DNA of 64,000 nucleotides, taken from Gaeumannomyces sp. JS-464 (taxonomy: Eukaryota; Ascomycota; Sordariomycetes; Magnaporthales; Magnaporthaceae). Of this stretch, positions 51,140 to 62,718 are shown piece after piece. Positions within the stretch are counted from its first letter, which is position 1. Every line of letters begins with the position of its first letter. The stretch covers positions 3,658,001 through 3,722,000 of the forward strand of contig NGZR01000002.1 of the NCBI GenBank assembly GCA_002197995.1, in the 5' to 3' direction. Both the position numbers and the translations under genes were made by a program. The notes under the pieces are model-generated. The model was not told where the DNA came from. It was given only the letters and a program-made list of their open reading frames with translations, and did no database searches.

Positions 51140-53909
51140 TCACTGAGCCACAATGAGGCTCTTGGGCAGGAAGGCCCACACGGTGCCCACAAACGAGAGC
51201 AGCGCCGAAGTGAGCATGATGGACCACGCAACCGTCTTCTCCTTGGCGCTAATATCTTTACCGAAAAGCTTCAGGTAGAAGGCGATGGGTAGACTGCAAC
51301 GGGGGAATAAACCGAGAGAGAATACGGTTAGCGGGGCTGCCCGACTCAAGACATGACGCAGGCCGAGCTGTATAAATGAGATAAAACTCACGTTACGCAG
51401 ATGCTAAAGCACAGCGCGCTTCCTGTTGTTCCGGCAGATTGAGTGGTCAGCTGCTGTGGTTTATACTCTATTTTGGGGACATGAACCCAAGGAGATAGTC
51501 GAGCAAGACCGTCGCCTCAAATTCCGTAAAGCGTGAGGGAGGCAAGGAGGAATAGGGGACGAAGAGAAAAAAAAAGCGTCACAAACCCATAAAGGCCATA
51601 ATCCTGTCAAATGCCGGGAACACAATGGAGATGACGAGAAAGCTGAAAATGGTAAAGACGCGGATGGCGCCCCTCTTGAAGGCGAGAGTCGACGCCGACG
51701 GCTGCTGCTGGATCTCGGGCGGGCAGTCCAGACCGGGGTCCTCTGCGGTGGCTACAGGCTGCGGCTGCTGGTGATAGACGCCAAAAAGGACCTCGAGCGT
51801 CGTGATGATTGGACGAGCGTTGAGAGGGATCTTGGTCAACGGGATGATGGCGATGAAAGCGCACATCAGGAAGGTCAGGGCGCGAGGATATCCCGGGGTC
51901 GTCAGGATGTTTGACGTGATGGCATCCTTGACATCGTCGCCGAACATCAGGATGCCGGCAACGGCCGTGGCCGCGTCAAGGAAGTACTACGTGGTTCGAG
52001 AAAAGGACCGAGTGAGCCAGGGCAAGTGGATTTGATTATACAGGGATAAGGCCGGTTGGCTAGACAGACGACCATATAAGGGGTGTAACTTACAGTGAAG
52101 GTGAAGGTAACCTTGACTGCCTGCCCATACTTGTAAGGATGGCGCATGTCCCTGTAGATCTGCGGGTCGTAAAGGTTAAAAGCGTTAGCGAATCGGCGCC
52201 AAGCCGCAAGAGCGAGCAATCACAGGCAAAAAAAAAAAAAAAAAAGGCTTACGTTGGGGAAGACGCTGTGGCCTCCCCACGGAGACATCAAGAGGCCAAA
52301 CGATAGAGGGAGCGTCAGCCAGTTAGCGGGAAATAGATACGTGGCCGCGGGCTGGATGAGAGAGCCGGGGCTGTCAGGCTTTATCAGCCCGTTGATGATA
52401 ACGATGAGAACAACTGCGGCGAGTGAGGTTAGCAACGGCCTTGGAGGAGCACGCGAAGACGGCACGGATTTTTACTGACTGCAAAAGCATGAAAATATGC
52501 CGACGATGCTGCTGTAGGAGAGCAGACTCAGAGGCAGAAAGTGCAGCGGCAGCAGTATCAGCGCGCACGCCACCTTCCACTGGGTTACAGACAATATGTC
52601 GGGGAAGAGGAGATCTAGTGAGTCGGCGAAGAGGACGATGAGGGCGACGCACGCGGCGAGTAGCTCGAGCGTGAAGAGGATGCTGGTGGCGATACGGGCC
52701 CTCCCGCCAAAGGAGATGAAGGCCAGGTCGCTGAAGGTGATGAGACTCGGGTCCAGGTCCATGCAGCGCGGTGAGCAGCGAGGCCGTGTAGGCCGTCACG
52801 GCGGCGGCGGCGAAGAGGAAGCCCATACCGCACAGCCAACCGGCGTACCGGATGCCCATGGGCAGCGAGAGGAGTCCGACCCCGATCAGCACGTTGATCG
52901 AGTTGAAGATGGTCTGGGGCAGCGTTGACTGGCCCTCGACTGTGAGCACGACCTTGCCGTCCTGCTCCACCTCCTTGACCAGAATCGGCTGCACCTCGCT
53001 GTCCGGACCTTCTTCGGCCGGCGGGCCCCAGATGGGCCCCCGCCCGCCGGGAACTGGGGCAGCCGACGCGATGCCACCGCGGGGTGACTCATCGCGAGAA
53101 CGGATGGTTCCATAGCTCACGCTACGGTGGGAGCGGTACGACCCATACGAGCCGCCGTAGATGCCGCTGTACGGGTCGGCGCCGCTGCTGACGGACGGCG
53201 TGGCCAGGTGTGGCGGGATTGCAAATATGGAGGGAGATCGGCCCATGGTAGCGCCCGTTGCGATGCTGCCTGTGCGGAAGGCTTGAGGGAGGTCGCTGTT
53301 GTCCACCAGTGCCTTGCGCTCGCGCTCCCTAAAGTCGTCGTCGGACTGCTGCTGATGTTGGTCCCTAGCGGCAGTGCCAGCCGCACCCTGCTCGTCGGCG
53401 GGCGCTGCCATCTCGGGTCCGGGAGGCGAGGCGGCAGCGGCGTCTAGGTGCTGGCGCAGCAGCGAGGGGCCGGGCTTGCCAGTGGGCGGGCGCAAAAGGC
53501 CGGCTTCGGACTGGTTGCGGCCGTACTCGATATCGTCGGCCGGGCCCAGGGTCGGGGCCTGGTCCGGGGCGAAAACGAAAGAGGGACGCTGTGGGATGAC
53601 TTCGGCGAAGCCGGCGGCGCGCTGCCAGCTCCTCGTGAAGGATCTCATGCTGTTGACGCCGCCAATGTCGGCGAGCGAGGCCAGGCGCATGGTTACGGAG
53701 CTCCGTCTGCGGCGCAGCCGGCCCTGCCTATCAGTGCCATCACCATCGTCGCCGGGGGCGTCCGAGTCGTCCAGCAGGGCTTCCTCCTCCTGGAACTGGA
53801 CGCTCCGGCCGCTCCGTGCGCCGACCGAGGAGACGCTCCCCTGGCGGTTGGGGGACCCCCCGCGCTCATACTCGTCCCAGGTCGTCGGGTTTCTTGACGA
53901 GGGCGGCAT
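51140..53909 (-). CDS. AVT1: Vacuolar amino acid transporter (AVT1-like), one frame break in exon 1
   Basis: Polytopic AAAP-family permease; yeast Avt1 imports neutral amino acids into the vacuole. Exons 53909-52480, 52413-52253, 52159-52094, 51986-51587, 51422-51392 and 51293-51140. About 315 N-terminal residues are cytosolic, Ser/Gly/Arg-rich and disordered. The first helix is TLPQTIFNSINVLIGVGLLS. Other family blocks: MDLDPSLITFSDLAFISFGG, LLMSPWGGHSVFPN (interrupted by intron 2), MRHPYKYGQAVK, GYPRALTFLMCAFIAIIPLT, and the closing GTVWAFLPKSLI. The frame shifts after TAYTASLL at about 52755-52775, inside a GC-repeat. One surplus base there (or two missing) restores the frame and the phase of intron 1 (746 aa). 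Intron 2 has a T18 run right after its donor. Confidence 0.93.
52228..52245. repeat. A18 tract inside AVT1 intron 2
   Basis: Reads as U18 on the transcript, starting seven bases after the GT of the donor at 52252. Confidence 0.8.
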
Positions 53910-55275
53910 GGTCTCGAATCCGCCTCTGAACTGGCCCGTCTATATTGTGTGGCTACTCCAGGCTTGGGGAGGGGTCACGCCTCGGGTTCCAGGTCGTGCT
54001 CGTCGCGCGCGGTTCGCGATGCGAAGTGGCCCGCACTGCGCGCCTTGCTAGGTTGGCGGCAGGGATAGCAGACGACCAGATCGCACCAAGCCGGGTTTTG
54101 CTGGGAATAAACGTCGGAGGGATAAATAGGAGTTCAGATATTGGGCGACCGAGATTTGCTCTCGCGCGCCGACAGCGAGGGAAGAAAATAATGGCAGAAA
54201 AAAATATTATTTAACCTAGGCGGGGGAAGAGTAGGACAAGGAGGAGAAAAGCCCTTGAGCGGATGCCAGGCTAGAAACCCAGTCGCAATATTGGGACCCT
54301 GGATCCTGGCAGTGGATGGATGGAGTTGTGGGAGAACAGAGCGACTGCAACTGTGCCGACTCGGCTCCTAGGCAGGAATGTGTGGCCGCCAAAGGAGGCT
54401 GGCACAGACAACGCGAGGTTGGGCAAGCAAGCCGAGAGGACAATTCACGATCAGAGAGCAGACCAGACAGCAGCAAGGGCTCATGGAGCAACGTCGGCAA
54501 GGGCCCTGTTTGCGGGACGGGAGGCGGCGAACTGGGCCTTTTCATCTTTGATGGCGGAGGAAGCAGGGACACTGCTCCACCAGGGGGAGCCGGGCACCGC
54601 TAGTGCACGAACCAAACCGCTGACGAGGGGTCTGCTCGAGGTGGCCACCGAGGCAACCCTGGGAGCCTGGGTCCTACCTGCAGCACGCCTTTGCCGGCCT
54701 CAAAATGTGCGCGGGCGGCCGGCGACAAAGCCGCAAAGACAAGAAAAAAGACGTCACCACCCGCAGACAGAGTCGGCTGATGTATGTGCAAGGCGATTCG
54801 CGATACCTCGATGCAATGCACGTCCAGGCTTCCTGCATAATACGCACATACAAGCACAGGGGCCGTTTTGCGGGGCGCACACAGGGCGCCGAGGAAGCAG
54901 CGACCCACACATGCACAACCACCGCCCGCGTGACCTGCCAGCTGGAAAGCCGCCCGGAGGTTTAAAAGAAGGGATGGAATCCTATCGCAAGAAAACGAAC
55001 AGAAAAATTCCAGCCGCCATGTGGAGAGGAAGAGATTTTGGGGGTGCCGGCCTTATCTCTGGACTCGATCCAACTGGCGCTTTGATTGGCCAATGGCTGA
55101 ATCGCCTGCGATGCCAAGCTCACGGGGCAAAGGCCATCATCTGGTGGGGTTACCAGCCAGCCTGTTCTGCCAGGTTTGTCGAGAGGCAATGACGATAAAT
55201 GTTCGTCTGGGGGTGGTTGGTGCTGTGATGTTCAGCTACACGTATCAAGGCTGTCGCACACTACGCGAGAAGCAC

Positions 55276-55313
<38 letters not shown>

Positions 55314-55690
55314 ACCAGGAAATTAGAATTATCCCAGGTCCGCGGGTCGTGGTGGCGGGTGTTGTGTTTGCCAGGCCTAGTTAGGTGGCTCCGTGCGGCA
55401 ACGGCTGCCAGCCTAACAAATTTGAGGGCAAACGGGGCGTCAAAAATTAAAAAAGTCCCACACACTGCCGGCCGAAGACGCGCCTCCGGAATACAACCCC
55501 CCTACCCGTGCCACCACGCTTGACACCCCCCGCCCCGATCGGTTACTCCGCGCGTCCCCGCCCGGCTCTCTCGGTGCATCCCTTCCAGTGCTGGGTCGCC
55601 TGCCGACTGTGGCACGTTTGCTGCATCCCACACACGGCGGTGGTGGCCAATCACCTGACTCCACCAATACCTATTGACCAACATGCGGCC
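53910..55690. promoter_or_regulatory. Divergent intergenic region AVT1 / RMP1
   Basis: 1.8 kb between divergent starts. It holds an A36 tract at 55277-55312; no gene supported. Confidence 0.5.
55277..55312. repeat. Poly(A) tract of 36
   Basis: Uninterrupted A-run about 380 bp upstream of RMP1. Confidence 0.85.
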
Positions 55691-56686
55691 ATGACGGACA
55701 ACGACAAACCCGACTACCCGTCGCCGCTGGCCAGGCTCGAGCAGGCCCAGCAGCTGCTCGCTCCTGCGCGCGAGATTCTGGGTCGGTTCAACTACAAGCA
55801 CAAGAACCAGCACCGCCTGTCCAAGTGGTGGGCCGCCTTCGACACCTTGCGCAGGCACCTCGCGAAGCTGGAGCGGGACGAGATCATACCTGCTGTCGAG
55901 GCCCTCCAGCTTGCCGCCCGCCGGTCGGCAGCCCGCGGGTCCAGATCCAAGCGTCCCCGAGACCCTGCCGTGTGTGCGGCCGTGATGCCAGCTGGTGTCG
56001 AGGCAAAATCCAAATGGATGTGCGACTGCCTGATACCCAGGACTTACCTGTAAGAGCAGCTTCCGTCCACTACCAAATCCGCTGTCGAGCAACACGCCAC
56101 CCAAAGACTGACAACCCCCCGCCTGCCACCCAGCTCCTTCACCCAGTTGGCTGCGGACAATCAGTTTGCCCATCTGGGGCTTCTCCTACTCGGCGTGCTG
56201 GCTCAAGTTCACGATCTTGTGTCTCTGATCCTACCCCCGCCGACAAAAGAAGATGCCGCCGAGGATAGAGAGCGCGCGGCCGGGTGTAAGTTTGCTGTGG
56301 CAGCGCCATCGTTGTCAGCAGTAGGAACTGCCACCCTCATGCCCACAGTTGTCTCAGCCCATCAAGATGATGTAGGCGTTGCTGTGTCTCGGGACGATAT
56401 CGCGCTTGCAAGAGATGACGTGCGCAGCAGAAGCGACAACAAAACCATGTCAGCAAGCAGCACGAAATGTGGAAAGCAGGCCAGCACCAAATCCGGGCCA
56501 TCAGAGGAGGCATTACGAGGCCAAGACAGGGTCGCAAAGCCAGTCGACGACGAGTCGCTGGATCCGTTTGTGTCCAAACCCAAGGTCAAGAAAGAAGCAC
56601 GCAAGGACGACATCAAAGAGGAGAGGAAAAAGAAGAAGAGGAAGAAGGGCGATGAGTTTGACGACCTGTTTAGCTCTCTGATGTAG
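55691..56686 (+). CDS. RMP1: RNase MRP protein subunit Rmp1
   Basis: RNA-binding subunit found in RNase MRP but not RNase P; the complex cuts pre-rRNA and some mRNAs in the nucleolus. Exons 55691-56049 and 56134-56686 give 303 aa. The Rmp1 RNA-binding domain is clear: YKHKNQHRLSKWWAAFDTLR at about residues 35-54. The second conserved block, FTQLAADNQFAHLGLLLLGV, starts exon 2. The tail is Lys/Asp/Glu-rich and ends in a nuclear-signal-like KKKKRKKGDEFDDLF. The intron (GTAAGA..CACCCAG) was placed so that the AADNQFA block stays in phase. An upstream ATG at 55683 is out of frame. Confidence 0.85.
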
Positions 56687-57472
56687 AGGGTCTGGCTTAC
56701 CTCGGGACCGAGAGGTACCCAGACGGCCCCAACTCCACGCTCGATCCCCTCACCTCAGGGGCGATTTGACACGCCAAGATAACAACGACGCTGAGGCGTG
56801 CATTTGCTTGTCTACTTGGTCCTTGGATTTGTCAACGCGAACTCCGTCGCCGATCCTCGCTTCCACTTCCACTTCCACTCAATTGATGCAAATCGCCTCT
56901 CCGCCAGTCACTTCGACGGTGCACGGGCCGTCACCTACTACGACTTGTTTCAACTTCGACCCAAAGTCGACACAGCAAAATTTGCAACGCCTGCCCTTTT
57001 CGGGCGTTCCACCGAATGCATAAGTCCCGCCGTTGATGCATCGGACGCATCAGCAACCGGGACCACAATCCAACATTCCCCCTTTTTTTTGTTATATCGC
57101 GAATCGAGAACGGGCGAGCAAGCCCATCAGCTCCACCAACTCGGGTTGAAGGGGGTGGCTAGGCACTCGCCAGGCGCAAAGTCCTGTCAGCTGGACATCA
57201 CGATTCAGGGTACCCTATCAGAGCTTTCCAACAGATCAAGCGATCACGACGAACGGCTACCTCCGGAATGGTCAGAACAGGACAGGCGTTGGCCCCCCGG
57301 CCAGATCATCTAAGCTGGCAGTCACTGTCAATGGCAAGCACACTTGTCGGTTCCCGGCGTTCTTTCTTACAAACATTATATGACCAGTATTGACAATTCT
57401 AGTGGTATCGTGGAATCACAGATCCCTGCAGCTGAACATATTCCTTCAAAACACACCCGCTCAGCGCTCGAG
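56687..57472. other. Convergent spacer RMP1 / repeat precursor
   Basis: 786 bp; a 171-codon frame at 56798-57313 resembles nothing known. Treated as non-coding. Confidence 0.45.
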
Positions 57473-58487
57473 CTAGTTCCTCTTCCCCGCGTTAGCCTTC
57501 GCGGCCTTGCCCTTGGCCTTGGCACCCTTGCCCTTGGCGCGCTTTCCCTGATGGTGAGGTGTACGGGTTTCGAGCTCAGCAGCTTCGTCCTCCTCGTGGT
57601 CATGGTTCTCCGTCACATCACGCTTGGCCCTCTTGCCCTTGGCGTTGGCCTTGGCCGCCTTGCCCTTGGCACCCTTGCCCTTGGCGCGCTTTCCTTGATG
57701 GTGGGGTGCACGGGTTTCAAGCTCAGCAGCTTCGTCCTCCTCGTGGTCGTGATCCTCCGTCAGGTCGCGTTTGGCCGCCTTGCCTTTGGCGTTTGGCTTG
57801 GCTTTGCCCGCCTTGCCCTTAGCCTTGGCCGCCTTGCCCTTGGTGCGTTTTCCCTGGTGGTGGGGAGAGCGCGCCTCGAGCCCGGAAACCTCCTCGTCCT
57901 CCTCGTGGTCGTGGTCCTCCGTCACGTCACGCTTGGCCCTCTTGCCCTTGGCGTTGGCCTTGGCCGCCTTGCCCTTGCCCTTGGCGCGCTTTCCTTGATG
58001 GTGGGGTGCACGGGTTTCAAGCTCAGCAACCTCGTCCTCCTCGTGGCCGTGATCCTCCGTCAGGTCGCGTTTGGCCCTATTGCCCTTGGCGTTGGCCTTG
58101 GCCGCCTTGCCTTTGCCCTTGGCACCCTTGCCCTTGGCGCGCTTTCCCTGATGGTGAGGTTCCCTGGCAACCAGCTGTGCAGGTGGAAAAGTCTTTGGTC
58201 AGTGACTGTGGCACAGTATCATAAAATACGGGGTTAGTTGATGCTTACCTCGACACTGGTGTCAACAACGGGGAATGCTAGTGCCGGAGCGGCAAGTGCC
58301 ACGAGGGCGCCCTATGTGATGAAGTTTGTCAGTCCAATCCTCTTTTGATATTCACAACCTGTGCAGTGATTCAACATACAACATGTCTGCGGGCAAGCCC
58401 GGAGGGACCACCAAGATCAAAGCTGGAAACGGCCGAGGCGGCGACCAGGCCAGTGACCACGATCTTGATAAACGAAGGGGTGTACAT
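57473..58487 (-). CDS. Secreted Kex2-processed repeat protein, candidate RiPP precursor
   Basis: Exons 58487-58380, 58311-58249 and 58174-57473 give 290 aa. The N-terminus is hydrophobic (FIKIVVTGLVAASAVSS), with a second hydrophobic run from exon 2 (GALVALAAPALAFP). Splicing at a weaker donor nearer the ATG would merge these into one conventional signal peptide, so the exact secretion signal is uncertain. The mature part is five imperfect repeats of 46-54 residues. Each carries an invariant PHHQGKR. Units 2-5 are preceded by an acidic segment (DLTEDHDHEEDE type), and each is followed by a Lys/Ala/Gly spacer such as AKGKGAKGKAAKANAKGKR; most spacers end in AKR. The Lys-Arg pairs are typical Kex2 sites. 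There is no Tyr, Phe, Trp or Cys in the repeat region. Divergent from the UstYa-like gene; a modified-peptide precursor is an inference from that pairing. Confidence 0.8.
57476..58174 (-). repeat. Five imperfect in-frame tandem repeats, period about 138-162 bp
   Basis: The acidic-segment starts lie near 58066, 57928, 57766 and 57616. Units differ in spacer length and by scattered substitutions, while PHHQGKR is unchanged in all five. Confidence 0.88.
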
Positions 58488-61400
58488 TTTGAATGGAAGG
58501 CTGGCCGGCAGCTAGCGTATAAGCTTAAAAATAAGAAAGAAGGAATGGGAAGAAATGAAACCACCAGGGAAGGATAAGGAGAGAGAGAGGCTGATGATGG
58601 TCGGTCCACCATGGCCTGACTTTGGTGAGCAAGTTCGCGCCCTTTATATTCGTCTTGGCCCTCGGCTGATGGCTGGAGACGTAAACTGGGGGGCCCCCTT
58701 GGTCGAGGCGGACGCAAGGTGCCTGCCACGAGAGGAAGGCCCGCTTGGGACAACAGTCTCATCTTTGATGTGGCTCCCCAGATGGGCCCGTTTGCATCAA
58801 GTTCTTGCATCGGCCGGGCATGGGAAGGAGGAACAAAGGATGTCCGGCACGCAGAGCTGGCGGATATCCTCATCACGGGGGGGGGGGGGGGGTGCCTGCT
58901 GGTCACCCTAAACCAAACAGGGCAAGGCTAGTGGACAGGGGTGGCACACTCGAGGGAAGTCGACGCGGCTGGAGTCTCCCTGAGGCCCAGGTCCATCCTT
59001 GGCAAGGATGTCCGCGAGAGTGAAGCGCCAACGACGGCGCCCCGCAGCCGTCGGTCTCAGGCAAGGGTCCTAGCCTCGACGACTCCCGCCGACTATCCGG
59101 ATCCAGCGACCCGTTCGCGTAGTCCCAAAAAAAGACGAATAAGAGAAATAACGTGTGGATGCTGATGCCTGAAACTCCGTACGCCAGCCGGAAACTACCA
59201 GTAGGTCTGATTCTTGACAGAAGGCGTTGCATTGGGCCTTGGAGTTGTGGCCTGGGATCCCTAACCATATCTCTTGACAGAGAGTTTGACAGACGGCTGA
59301 CTGACGTAGGCGCCGGGCCAAAATAAGATGCCTGCCGGATATGCGGCCAGGGGTGGGGAGGGCTTCCACGCAGATTGGCTTTTCTCGGATGGCGATTTGG
59401 ACATCCTCTCGGCTAAGCTTAAAACAGCTGCACACACGCACATACGCACACACCACAGGGGCCACAGCCCCCAAAAGCGGCTCAAAGGCCGAGCGGTGTG
59501 CTCCAGGGAGCCCCGCCACCAATGGATCAGTGGGAGACGGCAGATCCGGCACGGGATGGTCTGTGGCTTGGGACATTAGCCAGCGAGCAGCACTGCGGTG
59601 CCGCTGGGTTACGTGGTCACGAACCTGGATGCGCATAGTGATACCGCCCCTTGGGACGAGAGCGAGGAGGATCGACATCTACTACGTGGTTGGTCACTGT
59701 TTCTTTTTCGGCTCCTGCAGTGCAGATCTGCATCCAGGGCTCGATCACCTCGGGTATACCTACGGACAATACGTACGATATTTCTCTGTTGGCCCCAAGA
59801 CGACGCGGAAGGCAAGGGGAAAAAGAGAGAGGCATAAAGACGCAAGGGCCGAAGATGGGCAGCGGCGGCGAGAGCGGAGGGGGGCTCCCATTGGCTGCCG
59901 GTTGTTGTCGTCTCGGCGGCTGAAACAGCACACTTCTCCAGCGCTGTTACGGGTCCGCCGCACTAACGTGACTCAGGGCGGCAGAGCCTCTGACTGGGCC
60001 GGCCCTGGATCGTTGTGTGGGGCTGCCGCGTGCGCCAAGACTTGAAACCTCTGGATTCGACCGCCCGCCTGGGAGGAAGCACCTCGTTTCTTTGTCGGGG
60101 CGGGAAATTTCCCTGCGACAGATCGCGACATGGAAATCCTTCCCTCTCTGTGCTTTCCCCCCCAATGTCTGTGGTGGTGGCGGTCGTGGTTGAGAGGCCA
60201 AAAGTAAACAATGGTGGACGCCTTGGCGATCGCTGATCAGCATTGGCAGGCCGCTTGTCAACGCCAATCCCGCACGTTAAGCTTTCGGCGGACCCTTTTG
60301 GCAGCAGAATGCCGGCCAAACAAACATCGCGATTGGCTTTTGGTTTGCATTAGCACATTAGAAAATACAATACCCCCAGAGCAACCAACAATAGCGCCCA
60401 GCAGCCACTGACTGGCCCAGCCGAACCGCCAGCCAAGGTGCGACAGCCGCTGTGGCTTTTCCTCAACCCGCAGCATCGACAACCAACGGAAAGGCACCGA
60501 AACAAGGCCAGTCGCCGGCCTGTCTCAGCTTGCCATAAAAGACGGCCAGGGGGGAGGATGGGAAAAAAAGGGAGAGTACGAATACCCGATGCTCGACGAC
60601 ACGGGAGGCAATTAATCATGGGTTATCCGGTCCCACCCTTCGTCCCTTCTCTCCCCCTCCTCTCGCCCCTGCGCTAAGCCCCTTGTGCCTTGCAGTCGCG
60701 AGACTCCATTTGATGTTGGGCGGCAGCCTGTGTGTGTGCGTGGCATGCGAATGGACCCCCCGGCAAAAAATCCCCATTCTTTTGGTTCGGCCGAGTGTTG
60801 ACCCCTGAACCTCCCATCCAGATTCGAGATTCCAAATGCCAAGCATTTCGTTCCCGCTTCGAGGACCCACCCACATGCAACCAGCCGCCCCGCAAAGGTT
60901 GCTTGAATCTAAGGTGACAGGGTCAGGGGCGCCTTCAAGGGGGACGTCGATGTCCGTCCCACTTGCAAAGAGTCTCAGAATCCAAAGGCCGAGGGCGAAA
61001 AGAACCGGAAGAGACGTCGACGGGGCAAGGAAGGGCATGGGCAGCTCTTGACACCGCCTCGTCTTTCCCTGGCTGTTGGTTGCTTGGTTGGCCTCGCCTC
61101 GCCCCTTTTTCTTACCCATAGTTACGCAACCCCATGATCGTCCTCATACCTGGACAGTACGCCTCCTCCTCCTCCTCCGGGTGACTCGCGCTCATCTTTG
61201 CTGATCCCGTCTTGTCATATCGCTTAAGGTTACGAGATAACTGTTGCATTGCGGGGTGGAGACGTTGTTTCCCAACAATAGCCAGTGCTTCTGTTTGAGA
61301 TCCGTCTGGTCTCTATCCTTCTTTCCGTTTGCGCGGTCCGGCTGGCCCTCTTCGTTTTTTCTCGACTCTCTCCTGTTGCTCCTGAGCCTCTGTCCTCCCG

Positions 61401-61603
61401 TTGTCTTCCCTTCCTTTGGGCTGCGCCTTGGTTGACGGAAAAGACCAGCTGGCTTTCCTTCCGTCCTCCGCCATCCCGCCAAGACATCTCTTCTACTATC
61501 TATACCTTTCTTTACTTCTTCTCCGCGCCAGGTGCGCTATCGACTAATATTCTACTAATTTTGCACCATTGGTTCAGCCTCTCTCTTTCTCTTCCTCCCA
61601 AAC
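58488..61603. promoter_or_regulatory. 3.1-kb divergent region between repeat precursor and UstYa-like gene
   Basis: No frame resembles a biosynthetic enzyme. It contains a G16 run at 58877-58892. A C/T-rich tract lies at about 61300-61600, just upstream of the UstYa-like start. It is suitably placed for joint control of the two genes, but no operator is recognised. Confidence 0.45.
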
Positions 61604-62718
61604 ATGCATAGCTACCCTCCCAACATGTCGGGCGTCTACCACTCAGTCCCCCATGATGAGGAAGGCAGCCTAAACGGGGAGAAGGAGGGTATCAGGACAA
61701 TGAGGGTGCGAGGGGCTTTGTCCGAAGTGATAGAACGCGGGCGTACACACTGGACCTGGATCGCCCATGCCGTTCTGCTCTCGGCGTCCCTGACAATGTT
61801 CACGCTGTCCCTGTGCTCGAGGGGCGGCAAGGTCGACGACCTAACATTTACGAAGAAGTATTCCTCTTGGTGTAAGTGCGCGCGAGACCTCAGCGCCAGC
61901 ACCTTTCGCCCTGGCCCTCTGTCAAGTGGTGCTGTCTTTCGTTGTGCTGGAGTTTTTGTATGTGTTGCTGACACCAACTCTTGCAGCACCCGCCGCGCCC
62001 GCGGTCAGGTACGAGACGGTCAAGTTCAACCTCACACCAGTGGTCGATAGCCCATATGTAGGCTACGGCGTGGAAGTCGACAAGGCATGGGACTACATTG
62101 CCAACGATGGTGAGAAGAACCGTCGGCCCCTGGCCTGGGCTCCCCTCGGTCGCTGGCTCTGACTGACGTTTTGCTCTGTTCGGATCTGTAACAGTGGGCG
62201 ACCAGATGATCTCGGAAGAGGAGGCGCTTCGCATGGGGTCGCCGCTCAACTCGCTAAAGGTCAAGGACCCCAAGACGGGCAAGGAAGGCTATAGGGTCGG
62301 CATGGAGGTCTTCCACCAGCTTCACTGCCTCAACCTGCTGAGGCAGGGCATCTATAAGGACTATTACAAGGATCTCCACGGCGACGTTGGCGACGCTTCC
62401 GGAAAGGCCCTTCACAGCCACCTCGGTGAGTCTCCATGCGCCACCTGCCGCCTGCATTTTGCGGCCGTTTTGACACCTGTCTGCATGCTGACCCCGAGGA
62501 AAATTGTAACCACGATAGACCACTGCATCGAGGCGCTGCGCCTGAACCTGATGTGCCAGAGTGACATCGGCATCTTCACGTTCCGGCTGTTCCCCGAGTA
62601 CGGCCTCGCCGACGACGACTGGTGGCCCGACTTCAGCACCAAGCATACGTGCAGGAACTTTGAGGACATCAGGAAGTGGGGCAGGGACAACACGGTGTCG
62701 TGGGACCATAACGCATAG
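61604..62718 (+). CDS. UstYa-family (DUF3328) protein, candidate peptide-modifying oxidase
   Basis: Exons 61604-61871, 61987-62109, 62195-62425 and 62519-62718 give 273 aa, a normal family length. A cytosolic N-terminus of about 48 residues is followed by one membrane anchor (WTWIAHAVLLSASLTMFTLS) and a lumenal domain. The family landmarks are present: SPYVGYGVEVDKAW at about 111-124, FHQLHCLNLLRQ at 170-181 and HLDHCIEALRLNLMC at 206-220. These hold the two HxxHC motifs needed in UstYa and relatives. In dikaritin clusters such proteins oxidatively cyclise core peptides; other members hydroxylate or halogenate. All four exon junctions are in phase with canonical sites. Two start codons are possible (61604 or 61625). 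Substrate unknown; the nearby repeat precursor is the natural candidate. Confidence 0.93.

Noticed and set aside
57473..58174. CRISPR-like array
   Set aside because: The regular repeats are coding, eukaryotic and imperfect, and have no unique spacers of constant length.
57344..58237. 297-codon plus-strand frame, Leu/Ala/Gly-rich and membrane-like
   Set aside because: It is the antisense of the repeat precursor. Lys/Ala/Gly codons read backwards give Leu/Ala/Gly/Pro repeats. The minus strand has signal sequence, introns and Kex2 sites.
60030..60075. tRNA B-box-like GGTCGAATCC on the minus strand
   Set aside because: One base differs from the consensus, and there is no A-box or cloverleaf upstream.
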